Origin: Streptomyces globisporus
Lineage (GTDB): Bacteria > Actinomycetota > Actinomycetes > Streptomycetales > Streptomycetaceae
Length of the DNA stretch: 64,000 nucleotides
Direction of reading: 5' to 3'
Assembly (NCBI GenBank): GCA_014649555.1
Contig: BMTG01000012.1
Span: 1 to 64,000 of the forward strand
Of the stretch, positions 38,319 through 47,281 are shown piece after piece. Each line of letters begins with the position of its first letter. Within the stretch, counting starts at the first letter, position 1. The notes under the pieces were generated by a model. That model searched no databases. It was not told where the DNA came from and was given only the letters and a program-made list of their open reading frames with translations. The position numbers and the translations under genes are program-made.

Positions 38319-39062
38319 ATGACGGACGACGTACGCAACATCGTGCTGGGCGTGATAGCCGCCGGGATCAGTGCCTCGCTGGGCTGGATCGCCCGAACGT
38401 ACCTCTGGCGGCGGGGACTCCGCCGCAGACAGGCCTTCTTCGGGCTGCCGACGAACTCCGAATGCCTGCTGGTGGTCAACCGCTACGCGGGCGCCGAGGG
38501 TGCGGTGCACCGGAACGACGCCTTCGCCCTGCTCGAACTCTCCGCGCTCATCAAGGACTGCGGGGCCCATGCGCAGATCGTCACCCACGACACGGCCCAG
38601 CAGGGGTTCGGGGAGCGTACGGAGTACTGCGTCGGCGGCCCGACGTCCAATCAGCGGATGGCGGCACATCTGCGGACCCTGCTGCCCGGGGTGCGGATCA
38701 ACGTCGAGCAGGACCCGGGGCCGGACCGGGTGGCGTTCCAGGTCGGCTCGGAGCGCTACCGGATGGAGCCGGGCACCGCGGAGTACGTCCTGCTGGCTCG
38801 ACTGACGGGCGGTCAGGAGTCGCGCCCCGTCTTCCTGTTCTGCGGCCAGCGGGCCATCACCAATCAGGCGGCCACCCGTTACGTCGCCCGCAACTACGAC
38901 AAGCTGCGCCGCAAGCACGGGAACAAGTCGTTCTGCCTGCTGCTGAAGGTCGTCAACTCACAGGCGTACGGCCCCGATGTGGTCGAACTGGTCGGCGACG
39001 TGACCCGCGAGGCCCAGGCCCCCACCCCCAGCTCGCCCGCCTCGCACCGGGCGGGCAGCTGA
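38319..39062 (+). CDS. Membrane-anchored protein of unknown function, conserved in Streptomyces
   Basis: This 247-aa protein has one N-terminal membrane helix (IVLGVIAAGISASLGWIA) followed by an arginine-rich YLWRRGLRRRQ. This implies the rest is cytoplasmic. The soluble part alternates strands and helices (SECLLVVNRYAG, NDAFALLELSALIKDCGAHA, YCVGGPTSNQRMAAHLRTLL, RPVFLFCGQRAITNQAATRY, CLLLKVVNSQAYGPDVVELV), suggesting an alpha/beta Rossmann-like fold. GGPTSNQR and FCGQRAITNQAA look like ligand-binding loops. No family with known activity was recognised. It ends 10 bp from the convergent murJ gene. Confidence 0.75.
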   Translation: MTDDVRNIVLGVIAAGISASLGWIARTYLWRRGLRRRQAFFGLPTNSECLLVVNRYAGAEGAVHRNDAFALLELSALIKDCGAHAQIVTHDTAQQGFGERTEYCVGGPTSNQRMAAHLRTLLPGVRINVEQDPGPDRVAFQVGSERYRMEPGTAEYVLLARLTGGQESRPVFLFCGQRAITNQAATRYVARNYDKLRRKHGNKSFCLLLKVVNSQAYGPDVVELVGDVTREAQAPTPSSPASHRAGS

Positions 39063-39072
39063 CCGAACCGGC

Positions 39073-40731
39073 TCAGCGGCGCAGCCGTGCCCGGCCGGCC
39101 GTCAGCATTGTGGTGATCTCCGTTATCCCGAACGGCCGGGCCAGCAGTACCACGGTGAGGAGAAGGGTGAGCGTCCCGGCCCCGGCCGCCGCCACGTCGC
39201 CCGCTCTCTCCGCCGCGCGACCCGCGCCGTACGCCAGGGCTCCGGCGGGCAGGCAGGCGGCGATCAGGCGGGCGTGCGCGCCGAGGGTCGGTGAGCGCAG
39301 CAGGGATCCGGCGCCGGGCCCCGAGAGCCGGCGGGACAGGACGTGGGCGGTGACGGCGAACCCGGCGCAGAAGGCGACCGTGCTCGCCCCGGCCATCCCG
39401 GTCACCGCCCAGCGTGCCGGGAGCAGCAGGTAGGCGGCGGCCGTCAGGCCCGCCTGGACGGCGGCGATCACCAGGTTGAGGAGAAAGGGGGTGCGGGTAT
39501 CGCTCATCGCGTAGAAGCCGCGCGAGAGGACGTACTGCCCGGAGAAGGCGATCAGTCCTGGGGCGAAGGCCATCATGATTCCGGCCATCACCGTGATGTC
39601 GGCGGCGGTGGTGCGCCCGTATCCGAAGACGGAGCCGATCACCCACGGCGCGAGCAACAGCAGGGCGGTGGCGGCGGGCACCACGACGGCGGCGCTGGTG
39701 CGCAGGGCGTACGCGACGTCGCGCCGCACCCCGGCGAGGTCGCCGTCGGCCGCGGCCCGGCTCATCCGGGGCATCAGGGCGGTGACCAGCGAGACCGTGA
39801 TGATGCCCTGCGGGACGACCCAGAGCTGATAGGCGTAGCTGTACGCGGTGTAGCCCGCCCCGCCGGCGACGCCCTGCTCGACGGCGTGGAGCCCGCTGGC
39901 GGTGGAGAGCCGGGTGACGACCCAGTACGCGAGCTGGTTGGTGAGGACGAGCAGCACCAGCCAGCCGGCCGCGCGCATGGGCCGGGTCAGTCCGCTGCCG
40001 CGCCAGTCGAACCGGGGCCGCCAGCGGAACTTCGCGGCGCGCAGCGCGGGGATCAGGGCGAGCGTCTGCACGGCTGTCCCTGCGGTGGTGCCCCAGCCGA
40101 GCAGGTGGGCGTGCGTGTCGGTGAGGGTGCCGTCGGCGTTCGCCGCGACGGCGATGTAAAGGCCGAACACCCCGATGATCACGATGTTGTTGAGGACCGG
40201 TGTCCACATCATCGCGCCGAACCGGCCGCGTGCGTTCAGGACTTGGCCGAGCAGGGTGAAGAGTCCGTAGAAGAGGATCTGCGGCAGGCAGTAGCGGGCC
40301 AGCGCGTTCGTCAGTTCGGCCTGGCGGCCGTCGTAGTCGGTGTAGAGGCCGACGACGAGGGGCGCCGCCGCCACGGCGAGCGCGGTGAGGGCGAGGAGGC
40401 CGACGGTGCACAGGGTGAGCAGCCGGTCGGTGTACGCGGCTCCGCCGTCGGCGTGCTCCTTGGCGGCGCGCACCAGTTCGGGGACGAAGACGGCGTTGAG
40501 CGCGCCGCCGATGAGGAGGATGTAGAGGATGTTGGGGACGGTGTTCGCGACCGTGTAGCCGTCGGCGGTGAGGCCGGTGCCGAGTGCGGCGACGACGACG
40601 GCCGAGCGGACGAAGCCGGTGGCGCGGGAGACGACGGAGCCGGCCGCCATCACGGCGCCGCTGCGCAGCACCGAGGCGGTCCGGGCCGACGGGCCGGTGG
40701 TGCCCGTGGTTTCGTCGACGGTCGCGCTCAC
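39073..40731 (-). CDS. MurJ/MviN-family lipid II flippase
   Basis: This 552-aa MOP-superfamily membrane protein has about 14 helices. It has a typical MurJ opening (SVVSRATGFVRSAVVVAALG) and PNILYILLIGGALNAVFVPE near residue 65. LNARGRFGAMMWTPVLNNIV and GIITVSLVTALMPRMSRAAA also match MurJ. The family moves lipid-linked peptidoglycan precursors across the membrane. It lacks the long kinase-like extension of mycobacterial MviN, and its place outside cell-wall or origin-proximal genes suggests a paralogue. The GTG at 40731 is preceded by GGGGGA. It diverges from an L,D-transpeptidase gene across ~145 bp, a cell-wall pairing. Confidence 0.9.
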   Translation of the reverse strand: MSATVDETTGTTGPSARTASVLRSGAVMAAGSVVSRATGFVRSAVVVAALGTGLTADGYTVANTVPNILYILLIGGALNAVFVPELVRAAKEHADGGAAYTDRLLTLCTVGLLALTALAVAAAPLVVGLYTDYDGRQAELTNALARYCLPQILFYGLFTLLGQVLNARGRFGAMMWTPVLNNIVIIGVFGLYIAVAANADGTLTDTHAHLLGWGTTAGTAVQTLALIPALRAAKFRWRPRFDWRGSGLTRPMRAAGWLVLLVLTNQLAYWVVTRLSTASGLHAVEQGVAGGAGYTAYSYAYQLWVVPQGIITVSLVTALMPRMSRAAADGDLAGVRRDVAYALRTSAAVVVPAATALLLLAPWVIGSVFGYGRTTAADITVMAGIMMAFAPGLIAFSGQYVLSRGFYAMSDTRTPFLLNLVIAAVQAGLTAAAYLLLPARWAVTGMAGASTVAFCAGFAVTAHVLSRRLSGPGAGSLLRSPTLGAHARLIAACLPAGALAYGAGRAAERAGDVAAAGAGTLTLLLTVVLLARPFGITEITTMLTAGRARLRR

Positions 40732-40874
40732 TGGTGGTCCCCCGCGTTCCTCGTGTCGGCCGACGGGCGATCGTAACGCTTGGGCAGCGGCCGGATTTTC
40801 CGGTGGGCGGAAGGAACCCGACATGGGGGAAATTACCTCTCCCCTGCTGAGCACCCAGCCCTGGAGGTCTTTCC

Positions 40875-42083
40875 GTGAGTTCCGCACGCCCGCGCATCCG
40901 TCGTTCCGCCCCGGCCGGCCGGAGGACCCGGCTCGCCCTGACCGGGCCCGCGGCGCTGCTCGCCGCCGCGCTCACCGCGTGCTCGGGCGGCGCTTCGGGC
41001 TCCGCCGAGGTGGGCGGGGACGGCAAGGCCCCCGACACCAGCATCACGGTCAACCTCCGGGGCAAGGCGGCGGCGCCCGGCGAGCCGGTGAAGGTGACGC
41101 TGGCGCACGGGAAGCTGAAGGCCGTGTCGGTGAAGCCGGGCGAGGGCGGCCCGCTCGCCGGGAAGATATCCGCCGACGGCCGGACCTGGACGTCCGACCG
41201 GGTCGCCGCGCCGGGCACCGCGTACACGGTCGAGGCGACGGACGCGGACGGCGGCAGCGACCGGGCGACGTTCGCCACCGCCGAGGCGGAGAAGGTCAAC
41301 AAGCTGTCGCTCGCGCCGGGCAAGAACACGACCGTGGGCATCGCGCAGCCGCTGTCCGTCGTCTTCGACCACCCGGTGAAGGACAAGGCGGCCGTGGAGA
41401 AGGCGCTGAAGGTGTCCACCTCCAACGACACCAAGGGCTCCTGGGGCTGGCTGCAGGACTACTCGGGCAAGGACCGTGTCGACTGGCGGCCAGAGGAGTA
41501 CTGGAAGCCCGGCACGAAGGTCACCCTGGACGCGCAGTTGAACGGCGTCGACACGGGGGCGGACGGCGGCTGGTTCGTCCGCGACTACGCGACGACGTTC
41601 ACGATCGGCGCGGCCCAGGTGGTCAAGGTCGACCTCGACGGGCACCGGCTCGCCCTGCACCGGGACGGGAAGCAGGTCATGGACCTGCCGATGTCGGCGG
41701 GCACCCCGGGCGGCGAGAAGGCGTCCTGGCGGGGCACGGCGGTCCTGATGTCGAAGGAGGGCACCATCAACATGCGCTCCGAGACGGTGGGCCTCGGGGA
41801 CGCCTACGACAAGATGGTCGACTACTCGATGCGGCTGACCTGGTCGGGGATGTACGCCCACGCGGCACCCTGGAACGCGAACTACTTCGGCCAGGCCAAC
41901 CGGAGTTCCGGCTGCCTCGGGATGAGCGACGCCAACGCCTCCGCGCTGTACGGGCAGGTACGGGTGGGCGACCCGTTCGAGATCACCGGCGCGGACGCCA
42001 AGGGCACGGTCGCCGAGGGCAACGGCTACGGCGCGTGGAACGTGTCGTGGGCGGACTGGCAGGCCAAGAGCGCCCTGAAGTGA
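40875..42083 (+). CDS. L,D-transpeptidase lipoprotein
   Basis: This 402-aa exported protein has a lipobox (LLAAALTACSGG, Cys ~36), then two Ig-like domains (VNLRGKAAAPGEPVKVTLAH; LAPGKNTTVGIAQPLSVVFD). A YkuD catalytic domain follows, with MYAHAAPWN and the nucleophile cysteine in NRSSGCLGMSDANA. The usual SHGC motif is SSGC here, as in many actinobacterial Ldts. These enzymes form 3-3 cross-links in peptidoglycan, common in Streptomyces. GGAGG precedes the GTG at ideal spacing. Its neighbour across the promoter region is a MurJ paralogue. Confidence 0.93.
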   Translation: MSSARPRIRRSAPAGRRTRLALTGPAALLAAALTACSGGASGSAEVGGDGKAPDTSITVNLRGKAAAPGEPVKVTLAHGKLKAVSVKPGEGGPLAGKISADGRTWTSDRVAAPGTAYTVEATDADGGSDRATFATAEAEKVNKLSLAPGKNTTVGIAQPLSVVFDHPVKDKAAVEKALKVSTSNDTKGSWGWLQDYSGKDRVDWRPEEYWKPGTKVTLDAQLNGVDTGADGGWFVRDYATTFTIGAAQVVKVDLDGHRLALHRDGKQVMDLPMSAGTPGGEKASWRGTAVLMSKEGTINMRSETVGLGDAYDKMVDYSMRLTWSGMYAHAAPWNANYFGQANRSSGCLGMSDANASALYGQVRVGDPFEITGADAKGTVAEGNGYGAWNVSWADWQAKSALK

Positions 42084-42229
42084 CCCGGTAGCGCCAGTTC
42101 CGTACCGGACACTACTGACGCCACGTCCAACAATCGTTACCTTCGCGCAACACGACGAGTAGTTACCAGGGGTAAACAACCGGGGTTACCGTCGGGTCAC
42201 TTTGCACTGACACGCGTGAGGAGTGACCC

Positions 42230-43843
42230 GTGGTACGTCCGAAACCGGCACTGCGCAGCACCGCTTCGATCACCACCGCCGTCGCCCTGCTCGCCGGGGG
42301 CGCGCTCGCCGCCGCGCCCTCGGCCGCCGCCGCCCCCGCCCCTCTCGCCGCGCCCGCGAGCGCGGCGGGCGGGGACCTGACGTTCCACGACATCCCCGGC
42401 TCCGGGGGCATCACGCTCAAGGGCAATGTGTTCACCCCGGCCGGAGCCTCCGCCGAGTCCTCCGCCGGGGCGAAGCACCCCCTGATCGTCTTCCCGACGA
42501 GCTGGGCCACGCCGCAGATCGAGTATCTGGCGCAGGCCCAGAAGCTCGCCGACTCCGGCTATGTCGTGGTGAGTTACACCTCGCGCGGCTTCTGGCGCTC
42601 CGGCGGGAAGATCGAGGTGGCGGGTCCGCCGGACATCGCGGACGCCTCCGCGGTCATCGACTGGGCGCTGGAGCACACCTCCGCCGACCCGGACCGTATC
42701 GGCATGGGCGGCGTCTCCTACGGGGCGGGCATCAGCCTGCTGGCGTCCGGGCACGACCCGCGGATCAAGGCGGTCGCCGCGCTGAGCGGCTGGGCCGATC
42801 TGATCGACTCCATCTACAGCGGGCGCACCCAGCATCTCCAGGCCGCCGCCCTGCTCGGCGGCGCGGGTGTCCTCACCGGGCGGCCCAGCGACGAACTGAC
42901 GCAGACCCTGCAGGACTTCCTCGGCTCCAAGCTGGACGAGGAGCCGGAGATGATCGCCTGGGGGAAGAAGCGTTCCCCCTTGACGTATCTGGACCGGATC
43001 AACGCCAACGGTGCGGCGATCATGATGGGCAACGCCTGGGGCGACACGATCTTCCCGCCCAACCAGTACGCCTCGTTCTACGACAAGCTCACCGGCCCCA
43101 AGCGCCTGGAGTTCCGCCCCGGCGACCACGCCACCGCCGAGGCCACCGGACTGCTCGGGCTGCCGAACGACACCTGGACGAGCACCCGCCGCTGGTTCGA
43201 CCGCTATCTCAAGGGCGAGCGCAACGGCATCGACACCGAGCAGCCCGTCCAGCTCAAGTCCCGCACGGACCAGGGGTACGAGGGCTACCCGGACTGGAAG
43301 TCCGTCGGCGCGCTGAAGAACCGGATCCCGCTGGACGGCACCAAGAGGGTGTGGGCCAACGTCGACTCCGGTGCGAACGGGGGGATCTCGATCCTGTCCA
43401 ACGCGCTGGACCAGTTCCTGAAGCTGCCGCCGACGGTCTCCGTACCGCTGCTGCCTCGGACGTTCGCGAGCGTGTGGCAGTCGGAGGGGTACGCCACCGA
43501 GCAGCAGATCCGGGGGACCTCGACGCTGCACACCACGGTCACCAGCACGAAGCCGAGCGGCACCCTCGTCGCGTATCTCTACGACGTGGGGCCGCTCGGC
43601 ATCGGCAAACTGGTCAGCAACGCTCCGTACACCTTCCACGGACAGACGCCGGGCCGGCCGTTCCCCGTCGACCTGGAGCTGTTCTCCACGGCCTACGACG
43701 TCCCGGCCGGTCACCGGCTCGCCCTGGTGATCGACACCGTCGATCCGCTGTACATCGAGCACAACCCGACCGGCGCGCAGCTGACCTTCTCCTCACCCGG
43801 CACGGACCCGAGTCATCTCTCGGTCCCGCTGCGCGAGAAGTGA
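42230..43843 (+). CDS. Secreted Xaa-Pro dipeptidyl-peptidase-like (S15/CocE) hydrolase
   Basis: This 537-aa exported alpha/beta hydrolase has a signal peptide (ITTAVALLAGGALAAAPSAA) and the nucleophile motif GMGGVSYGAGISLLAS (serine in GVSYG). An acid is a candidate in GNAWGDTIFPP and a histidine in FRPGDHATAEATG. A C-terminal jelly-roll domain begins near residue 380 (GTLVAYLYDVGPLG, DVPAGHRLALVIDTVDP). This layout fits the S15/CocE-NonD family of X-Pro dipeptidases and esterases. GAGGAG precedes the GTG start. A hairpin after the stop suggests single-gene transcription. Confidence 0.9.
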   Translation: MVRPKPALRSTASITTAVALLAGGALAAAPSAAAAPAPLAAPASAAGGDLTFHDIPGSGGITLKGNVFTPAGASAESSAGAKHPLIVFPTSWATPQIEYLAQAQKLADSGYVVVSYTSRGFWRSGGKIEVAGPPDIADASAVIDWALEHTSADPDRIGMGGVSYGAGISLLASGHDPRIKAVAALSGWADLIDSIYSGRTQHLQAAALLGGAGVLTGRPSDELTQTLQDFLGSKLDEEPEMIAWGKKRSPLTYLDRINANGAAIMMGNAWGDTIFPPNQYASFYDKLTGPKRLEFRPGDHATAEATGLLGLPNDTWTSTRRWFDRYLKGERNGIDTEQPVQLKSRTDQGYEGYPDWKSVGALKNRIPLDGTKRVWANVDSGANGGISILSNALDQFLKLPPTVSVPLLPRTFASVWQSEGYATEQQIRGTSTLHTTVTSTKPSGTLVAYLYDVGPLGIGKLVSNAPYTFHGQTPGRPFPVDLELFSTAYDVPAGHRLALVIDTVDPLYIEHNPTGAQLTFSSPGTDPSHLSVPLREK

Positions 43844-43850
43844 TCACCGA

Positions 43851-43896
43851 CTGCTGCCGGGCGGGCACTGCCCGGCTACTGCCCTCCCGGCAGCAG
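43851..43896. terminator. Terminator hairpin between S15 peptidase and glu operon
   Basis: CTGCTGCCGGG (43851-43861) pairs with CCCGGCAGCAG (43886-43896), with further internal G/C pairing. It lies between the convergent peptidase and gluD genes and overlaps the last codons of gluD. Confidence 0.65.
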
Positions 43897-44772
43897 CGTT
43901 CCTGGTTCGGCCGGGGCGACCCCGACCGCTCGGGTCTTCAGGTTGCGCCGCTGCCGCTTGGCCACCCAGGTGGCGAACCACGAGAGCAGCATGCACATCC
44001 CGATGTAGATCGGCGAGATCACCATCACGACGGGGATGAAGGGAAGATCGTAGTCGAGATTCGACGCGATCAGCTTTCCGGCGTGGAGGAATTCCTCGTA
44101 CGTGATCAGATAGCCCAGTGAGGTGTCCTTCAGCGCGACCACCAGCTGGCTGATGATGGTCGGCAGCATCGCGCGTACCGCCTGGGGCGCCAGGACGTAC
44201 GTGGTGACCTGGGTCTTGCGCATACCGAGCGCGTACGCCGCCTCGCGCTGACCCCGGTCCACGGCGTTGATCCCGGTGCGGAACACCTCCGCGAGGACCG
44301 AGCCGTTGTAGAGGGTCAGCCCGGCGACGAGGGCGGGCAGCGGCTGGACCTTCAGCGCCACGAAGATGAAGAAGATCATCACGAGCACGGGCATGGCCCG
44401 GAAGAACTCGACCAGCAGGGTGGAGATCCAGCGCAGCACCCGGTGCTCGGAGAGCCGGCCGACGGCGAGCACGGCACCGAGCGCCAGCGAGAGGACCGCC
44501 GCGTATGCGAACGCCTTGAGGGTGTTGCCGAGCCCACGCAGCAGCAGTTCCTGAATGCCCTTGTACTCGAAGGGCGTCCACTTCTGCGCGGTGAACTGGT
44601 CGGTGTCGAAGAGCAGATAGACGATCCAGCCGAACAGCGCCGCGATCAGGACCGTGGAGGCGATCCCGTACATCAGGTGCCGTCTGCGGGTCACCGGTCC
44701 CGGGATGTCGTAGAGCGCGGTGGCCTCGGGCATCGAGGCCCGGGACGTCCTACGGGTGAGGGTCTTGGTCAT
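43876..44772 (-). CDS. gluD: Glutamate ABC transporter permease
   Basis: This 298-aa permease of the HisMQ family has about six helices and the EAA-loop region REAAYALGMRKTQVTTYVLA followed by PQAVRAMLPTIISQLVVALK. The N-terminal cytoplasmic leader is longer than in GluC, as in the GluD partner of actinobacterial glutamate importers. It overlaps gluC by ATGA and closes the gluABCD operon. Both permeases together form the membrane channel for the GluA ATPase and GluB binding protein. Confidence 0.9.
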   Translation of the reverse strand: MTKTLTRRTSRASMPEATALYDIPGPVTRRRHLMYGIASTVLIAALFGWIVYLLFDTDQFTAQKWTPFEYKGIQELLLRGLGNTLKAFAYAAVLSLALGAVLAVGRLSEHRVLRWISTLLVEFFRAMPVLVMIFFIFVALKVQPLPALVAGLTLYNGSVLAEVFRTGINAVDRGQREAAYALGMRKTQVTTYVLAPQAVRAMLPTIISQLVVALKDTSLGYLITYEEFLHAGKLIASNLDYDLPFIPVVMVISPIYIGMCMLLSWFATWVAKRQRRNLKTRAVGVAPAEPGTLLPGGQ

Positions 44773-45413
44773 CGTGCCACTCCCCAGCGCTTCTCCATCA
44801 CGTTGAACACGGCGCTGATGGTCAGGGTGATGATCAGGTAGCCGACGGCGATCCAGATGAAGGACCAGATGATGCTGTAGCCCAGTTCGTTGAGCGTCTT
44901 GTAGGTCCCGAGGAGTTCGGTGACGCTGAACGCCCCGGCGATGGCGGAGTTCTTCGCCAGCGCGATCAGGGTCGAGCCGACCGGCGGGATCACCGACCGG
45001 AACGCCTGCGGCAGGACCACGGTGCTCAGGGTCTGGCCGAAGTTCATGCCGAGGCTGCGGGCGGCCTCACCCTGGCCCTTGGGCACGGTGTTGATGCCGG
45101 AGCGCAGCACCTCGCAGATGAACGCGGAGGTGTAGCAGCCGAGCGCGATGACGGCGAAGAGCTGGAACGGCAGGACGAGCCCGAAGCGGGGCAGGCCGAG
45201 CAGGACCGCGAAGAACAGCAGCGTCAGCGGGGTGTTGCGGAGCACGGTGACCCAGACCGTGCCCAGCACCCGGAAGGAGCCGACGGGCGCGACCCGGAAG
45301 GACGCCATCAGGAAGCCGAGGACGAGCGCCAGCGCCGAGGCGTAGACGGTCAGTTCGACGGTGCCGAGGAAACCCTTGCCGTAGAGGGAGAAGTTCTCTG
45401 TCAGTACATCCAT
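44769..45413 (-). CDS. gluC: Glutamate ABC transporter permease
   Basis: This 214-aa HisMQ-family permease has the WVTVLRNTPLTLLFFAVLLG and EVLRSGINTVPKGQGEAARS segments and the EAA motif just before LGMNFGQTLSTVVLPQAFR. Length matches GluC. The ATG lies 16 bp after the gluB stop, and the stop overlaps the gluD start (ATGA). This gives tight coupling in the order gluA-B-C-D. It works as a heterodimer with GluD. Confidence 0.9.
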   Translation of the reverse strand: MDVLTENFSLYGKGFLGTVELTVYASALALVLGFLMASFRVAPVGSFRVLGTVWVTVLRNTPLTLLFFAVLLGLPRFGLVLPFQLFAVIALGCYTSAFICEVLRSGINTVPKGQGEAARSLGMNFGQTLSTVVLPQAFRSVIPPVGSTLIALAKNSAIAGAFSVTELLGTYKTLNELGYSIIWSFIWIAVGYLIITLTISAVFNVMEKRWGVAR

Positions 45414-45429
45414 GGGTGGGGCCGTCCCC

Positions 45430-46359
45430 TCAGGTCGCCGGGTAGCGGTCGATGGGCGGCGGGGTCGGCGCGGGCGCTCCGGAGAGGCCGAGCGTCGCGT
45501 CGTACGCCTTCTTCCAGTTGCCGTTCTTCTCGTTGGCCTCCAGGGCGTCGTTGAGCGCGTTGCGCAGGGCGTTGTCGCTGCGCGGTACGCCGATGCCGTA
45601 CGGCTCCTCCGAGAAGGGTTTGCCGACGACCTTCATCTCGTCGGGCGCCTTGGCCGCGAAGCCCAGCAGGATCGCGTCGTCGGTGGTGACCGCGTCGACC
45701 TGGTAGGTGAGGAGGTTGTCGACGCAGATCGAGTACGTGTCGTACGCGACGAGGGTCGCCTTGGGGTGGTCGGCGGCGATCCGCTGGTAGGGCGTGGAAC
45801 CGGCCGCGGAGCAGACGGTCTTGCCCGCCAGGTCCTGGGGCCCGTTGATGTCGTCCTCGTCGGTGCGCACCAGCAGTCCCTGGCCGGCCATGTAGTACGG
45901 ACCGGCGAAGCCGACGAGCTTCTTGCGCATGTCGTTGATGGTGTAGGTGCCGACGTAGTAGTCGATCTGACCGTTCTGCAGAGCCGTCTCGCGGTTGGCG
46001 GAGGCGATCGTGCGGAAGCGGATCGTGTCCGGTTCGAAGCCGAGCGAGGCCGCCATCATGCGGGCGATCTCGATGTCGAACCCGGAGTAGATCCCGCTCG
46101 CCGGGTCCTTCTCCCCCAGGTAGGGCTGGTCCTCCTTGGCGCCGACGATGAGATGGCCGCGCCGCTTCGCCTTGGTCCAGGTGCGGGAGTCGGGCAGTTC
46201 GAAGCCGGTGTCGACCTGGTACACCGGCAGGGCCTCGGCCTTGGGCCCCTTGACCGGCGGGCTGCCGTCCTTGCCGCAGCCCGCGGCGAGTGCGGCGAGC
46301 AGGAGACCGGCCACGAGGGCGACGGCCCTGCCCGTACGCGTGTTCCTCGTACGCAACAT
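45430..46359 (-). CDS. gluB: Glutamate ABC transporter substrate-binding lipoprotein
   Basis: This 309-aa SBP family 3 lipoprotein has a lipobox at ALVAGLLLAALAAGCGK (Cys ~28). GHLIVGAKEDQPYLGEKDP and YSGFDIEIARMMAASLGFEP belong to the ligand domain, with ANRETALQNGQIDYYVGTYT and TVCSAAGSTPYQRI. The opening FELPDSRTWTKAKRRGHLI is like GluB of actinobacteria. It captures glutamate outside the membrane and passes it to GluC/GluD. The ATG lies 10 bp after the gluA stop, with GAGGGGG as ribosome-binding site. Confidence 0.92.
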   Translation of the reverse strand: MLRTRNTRTGRAVALVAGLLLAALAAGCGKDGSPPVKGPKAEALPVYQVDTGFELPDSRTWTKAKRRGHLIVGAKEDQPYLGEKDPASGIYSGFDIEIARMMAASLGFEPDTIRFRTIASANRETALQNGQIDYYVGTYTINDMRKKLVGFAGPYYMAGQGLLVRTDEDDINGPQDLAGKTVCSAAGSTPYQRIAADHPKATLVAYDTYSICVDNLLTYQVDAVTTDDAILLGFAAKAPDEMKVVGKPFSEEPYGIGVPRSDNALRNALNDALEANEKNGNWKKAYDATLGLSGAPAPTPPPIDRYPAT

Positions 46360-46369
46360 GGAATCCCCC

Positions 46370-47113
46370 TCAGTGCTTGAGGATCTTGGACAGGAAGTCC
46401 TTGGCGCGGTCGCTCGACGGGGACGTGAAGAAGTCCTCCGGGACACGGTCCTCGACGACGCAGCCGTCGGCCATGAACACCACGCGGTTGGCGGCGGAGC
46501 GGGCGAAGCCCATCTCGTGGGTGACGACGATCATCGTCATGCCGTCGCTGGCCAGCTGCTGCATGACCTCCAGCACCTCGTTGATCATCTCCGGGTCGAG
46601 CGCCGATGTCGGCTCGTCGAACAGGAGCGCCTTGGGGTCCATGGCCAGGGCGCGGGCGATGGCCACTCGCTGCTGCTGGCCGCCGGAGAGCTGGGCGGGG
46701 AACTTGTCGGCGTGGGCGGCCAGGCCCACGCGGTCCAGCAGCTCCCGGGAGCGCTTGTCGGCCTCGTCCTTCTTGCGCTTGCGGACCTTGAGCTGCGCCA
46801 GCGAGACGTTGTCCACCACGGTCTTGTGGGCGAAGAGGTTGAACGACTGGAAGACCATGCCGACTTCGGCGCGGAGCTGGGCCAGGCCCTTGCCCTCCTC
46901 GGGGAGGGGTCTGCCGTCGATCGTGATGCTGCCGGACTCGATCGTCTCCAGCCGGTTGATCGCCCGGCACAGGGTGGATTTCCCCGAGCCGGAGGGGCCG
47001 ATGACCACCACCACCTCCCCGCGGCCGACGGTGAGGTTGATGTCCTGAAGTACGTGCAACTCCCCGAAGTGTTTGTTGACGTCCCTCAGTTCGATCAAAG
47101 GATCGACGGCCAT
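46370..47113 (-). CDS. gluA: Glutamate ABC transporter ATP-binding protein
   Basis: This 247-aa ATPase has Walker A in VIGPSGSGKSTLCRAINRLE, a Q-loop in VGMVFQSFNLFAHKTV, signature LSGGQQQRVAIARALA and Walker B ALLFDEPTSALDP, with the switch histidine in VTHEMGFARSAANR. It belongs to the polar amino-acid (GlnQ/HisP) class. It is first in the operon. The ~165-bp upstream region is unusually A/T-rich and carries two CGCAAAA repeats, probably holding the promoter. The glu genes are likely responsive to glutamate or nitrogen, but no known operator is evident. Confidence 0.95.
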   Translation of the reverse strand: MAVDPLIELRDVNKHFGELHVLQDINLTVGRGEVVVVIGPSGSGKSTLCRAINRLETIESGSITIDGRPLPEEGKGLAQLRAEVGMVFQSFNLFAHKTVVDNVSLAQLKVRKRKKDEADKRSRELLDRVGLAAHADKFPAQLSGGQQQRVAIARALAMDPKALLFDEPTSALDPEMINEVLEVMQQLASDGMTMIVVTHEMGFARSAANRVVFMADGCVVEDRVPEDFFTSPSSDRAKDFLSKILKH

Positions 47114-47225
47114 GCGCTGCCCTACCCACTTGTCGCTGTGTCGAGGTCAGCGCAAACTATCCATCGCAAAAAGGGACTTCGCACCCGACACGCGTAAATG
47201 GCGCAAAAGGCTTTTTAACTGGATT
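47114..47225 (-). promoter_or_regulatory. A/T-rich upstream region of gluA
   Basis: This stretch is far more A/T-rich than its surroundings. On the minus strand TTTTTGCGATGGATAGTTTGC offers a plausible TAGTTT-like -10 close to gluA. CGCAAAA occurs twice (near 47165 and 47202), and AAAAGGCTTTT forms a short palindrome near 47204-47214. It is probably the promoter of gluABCD; no factor can be named. Confidence 0.35.
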
Positions 47226-47281
47226 AGGTGAGGAGAGCGGGGCGGCCGGGCGACGAGGACGGGGGGCCGGCGGCTCCCCGC

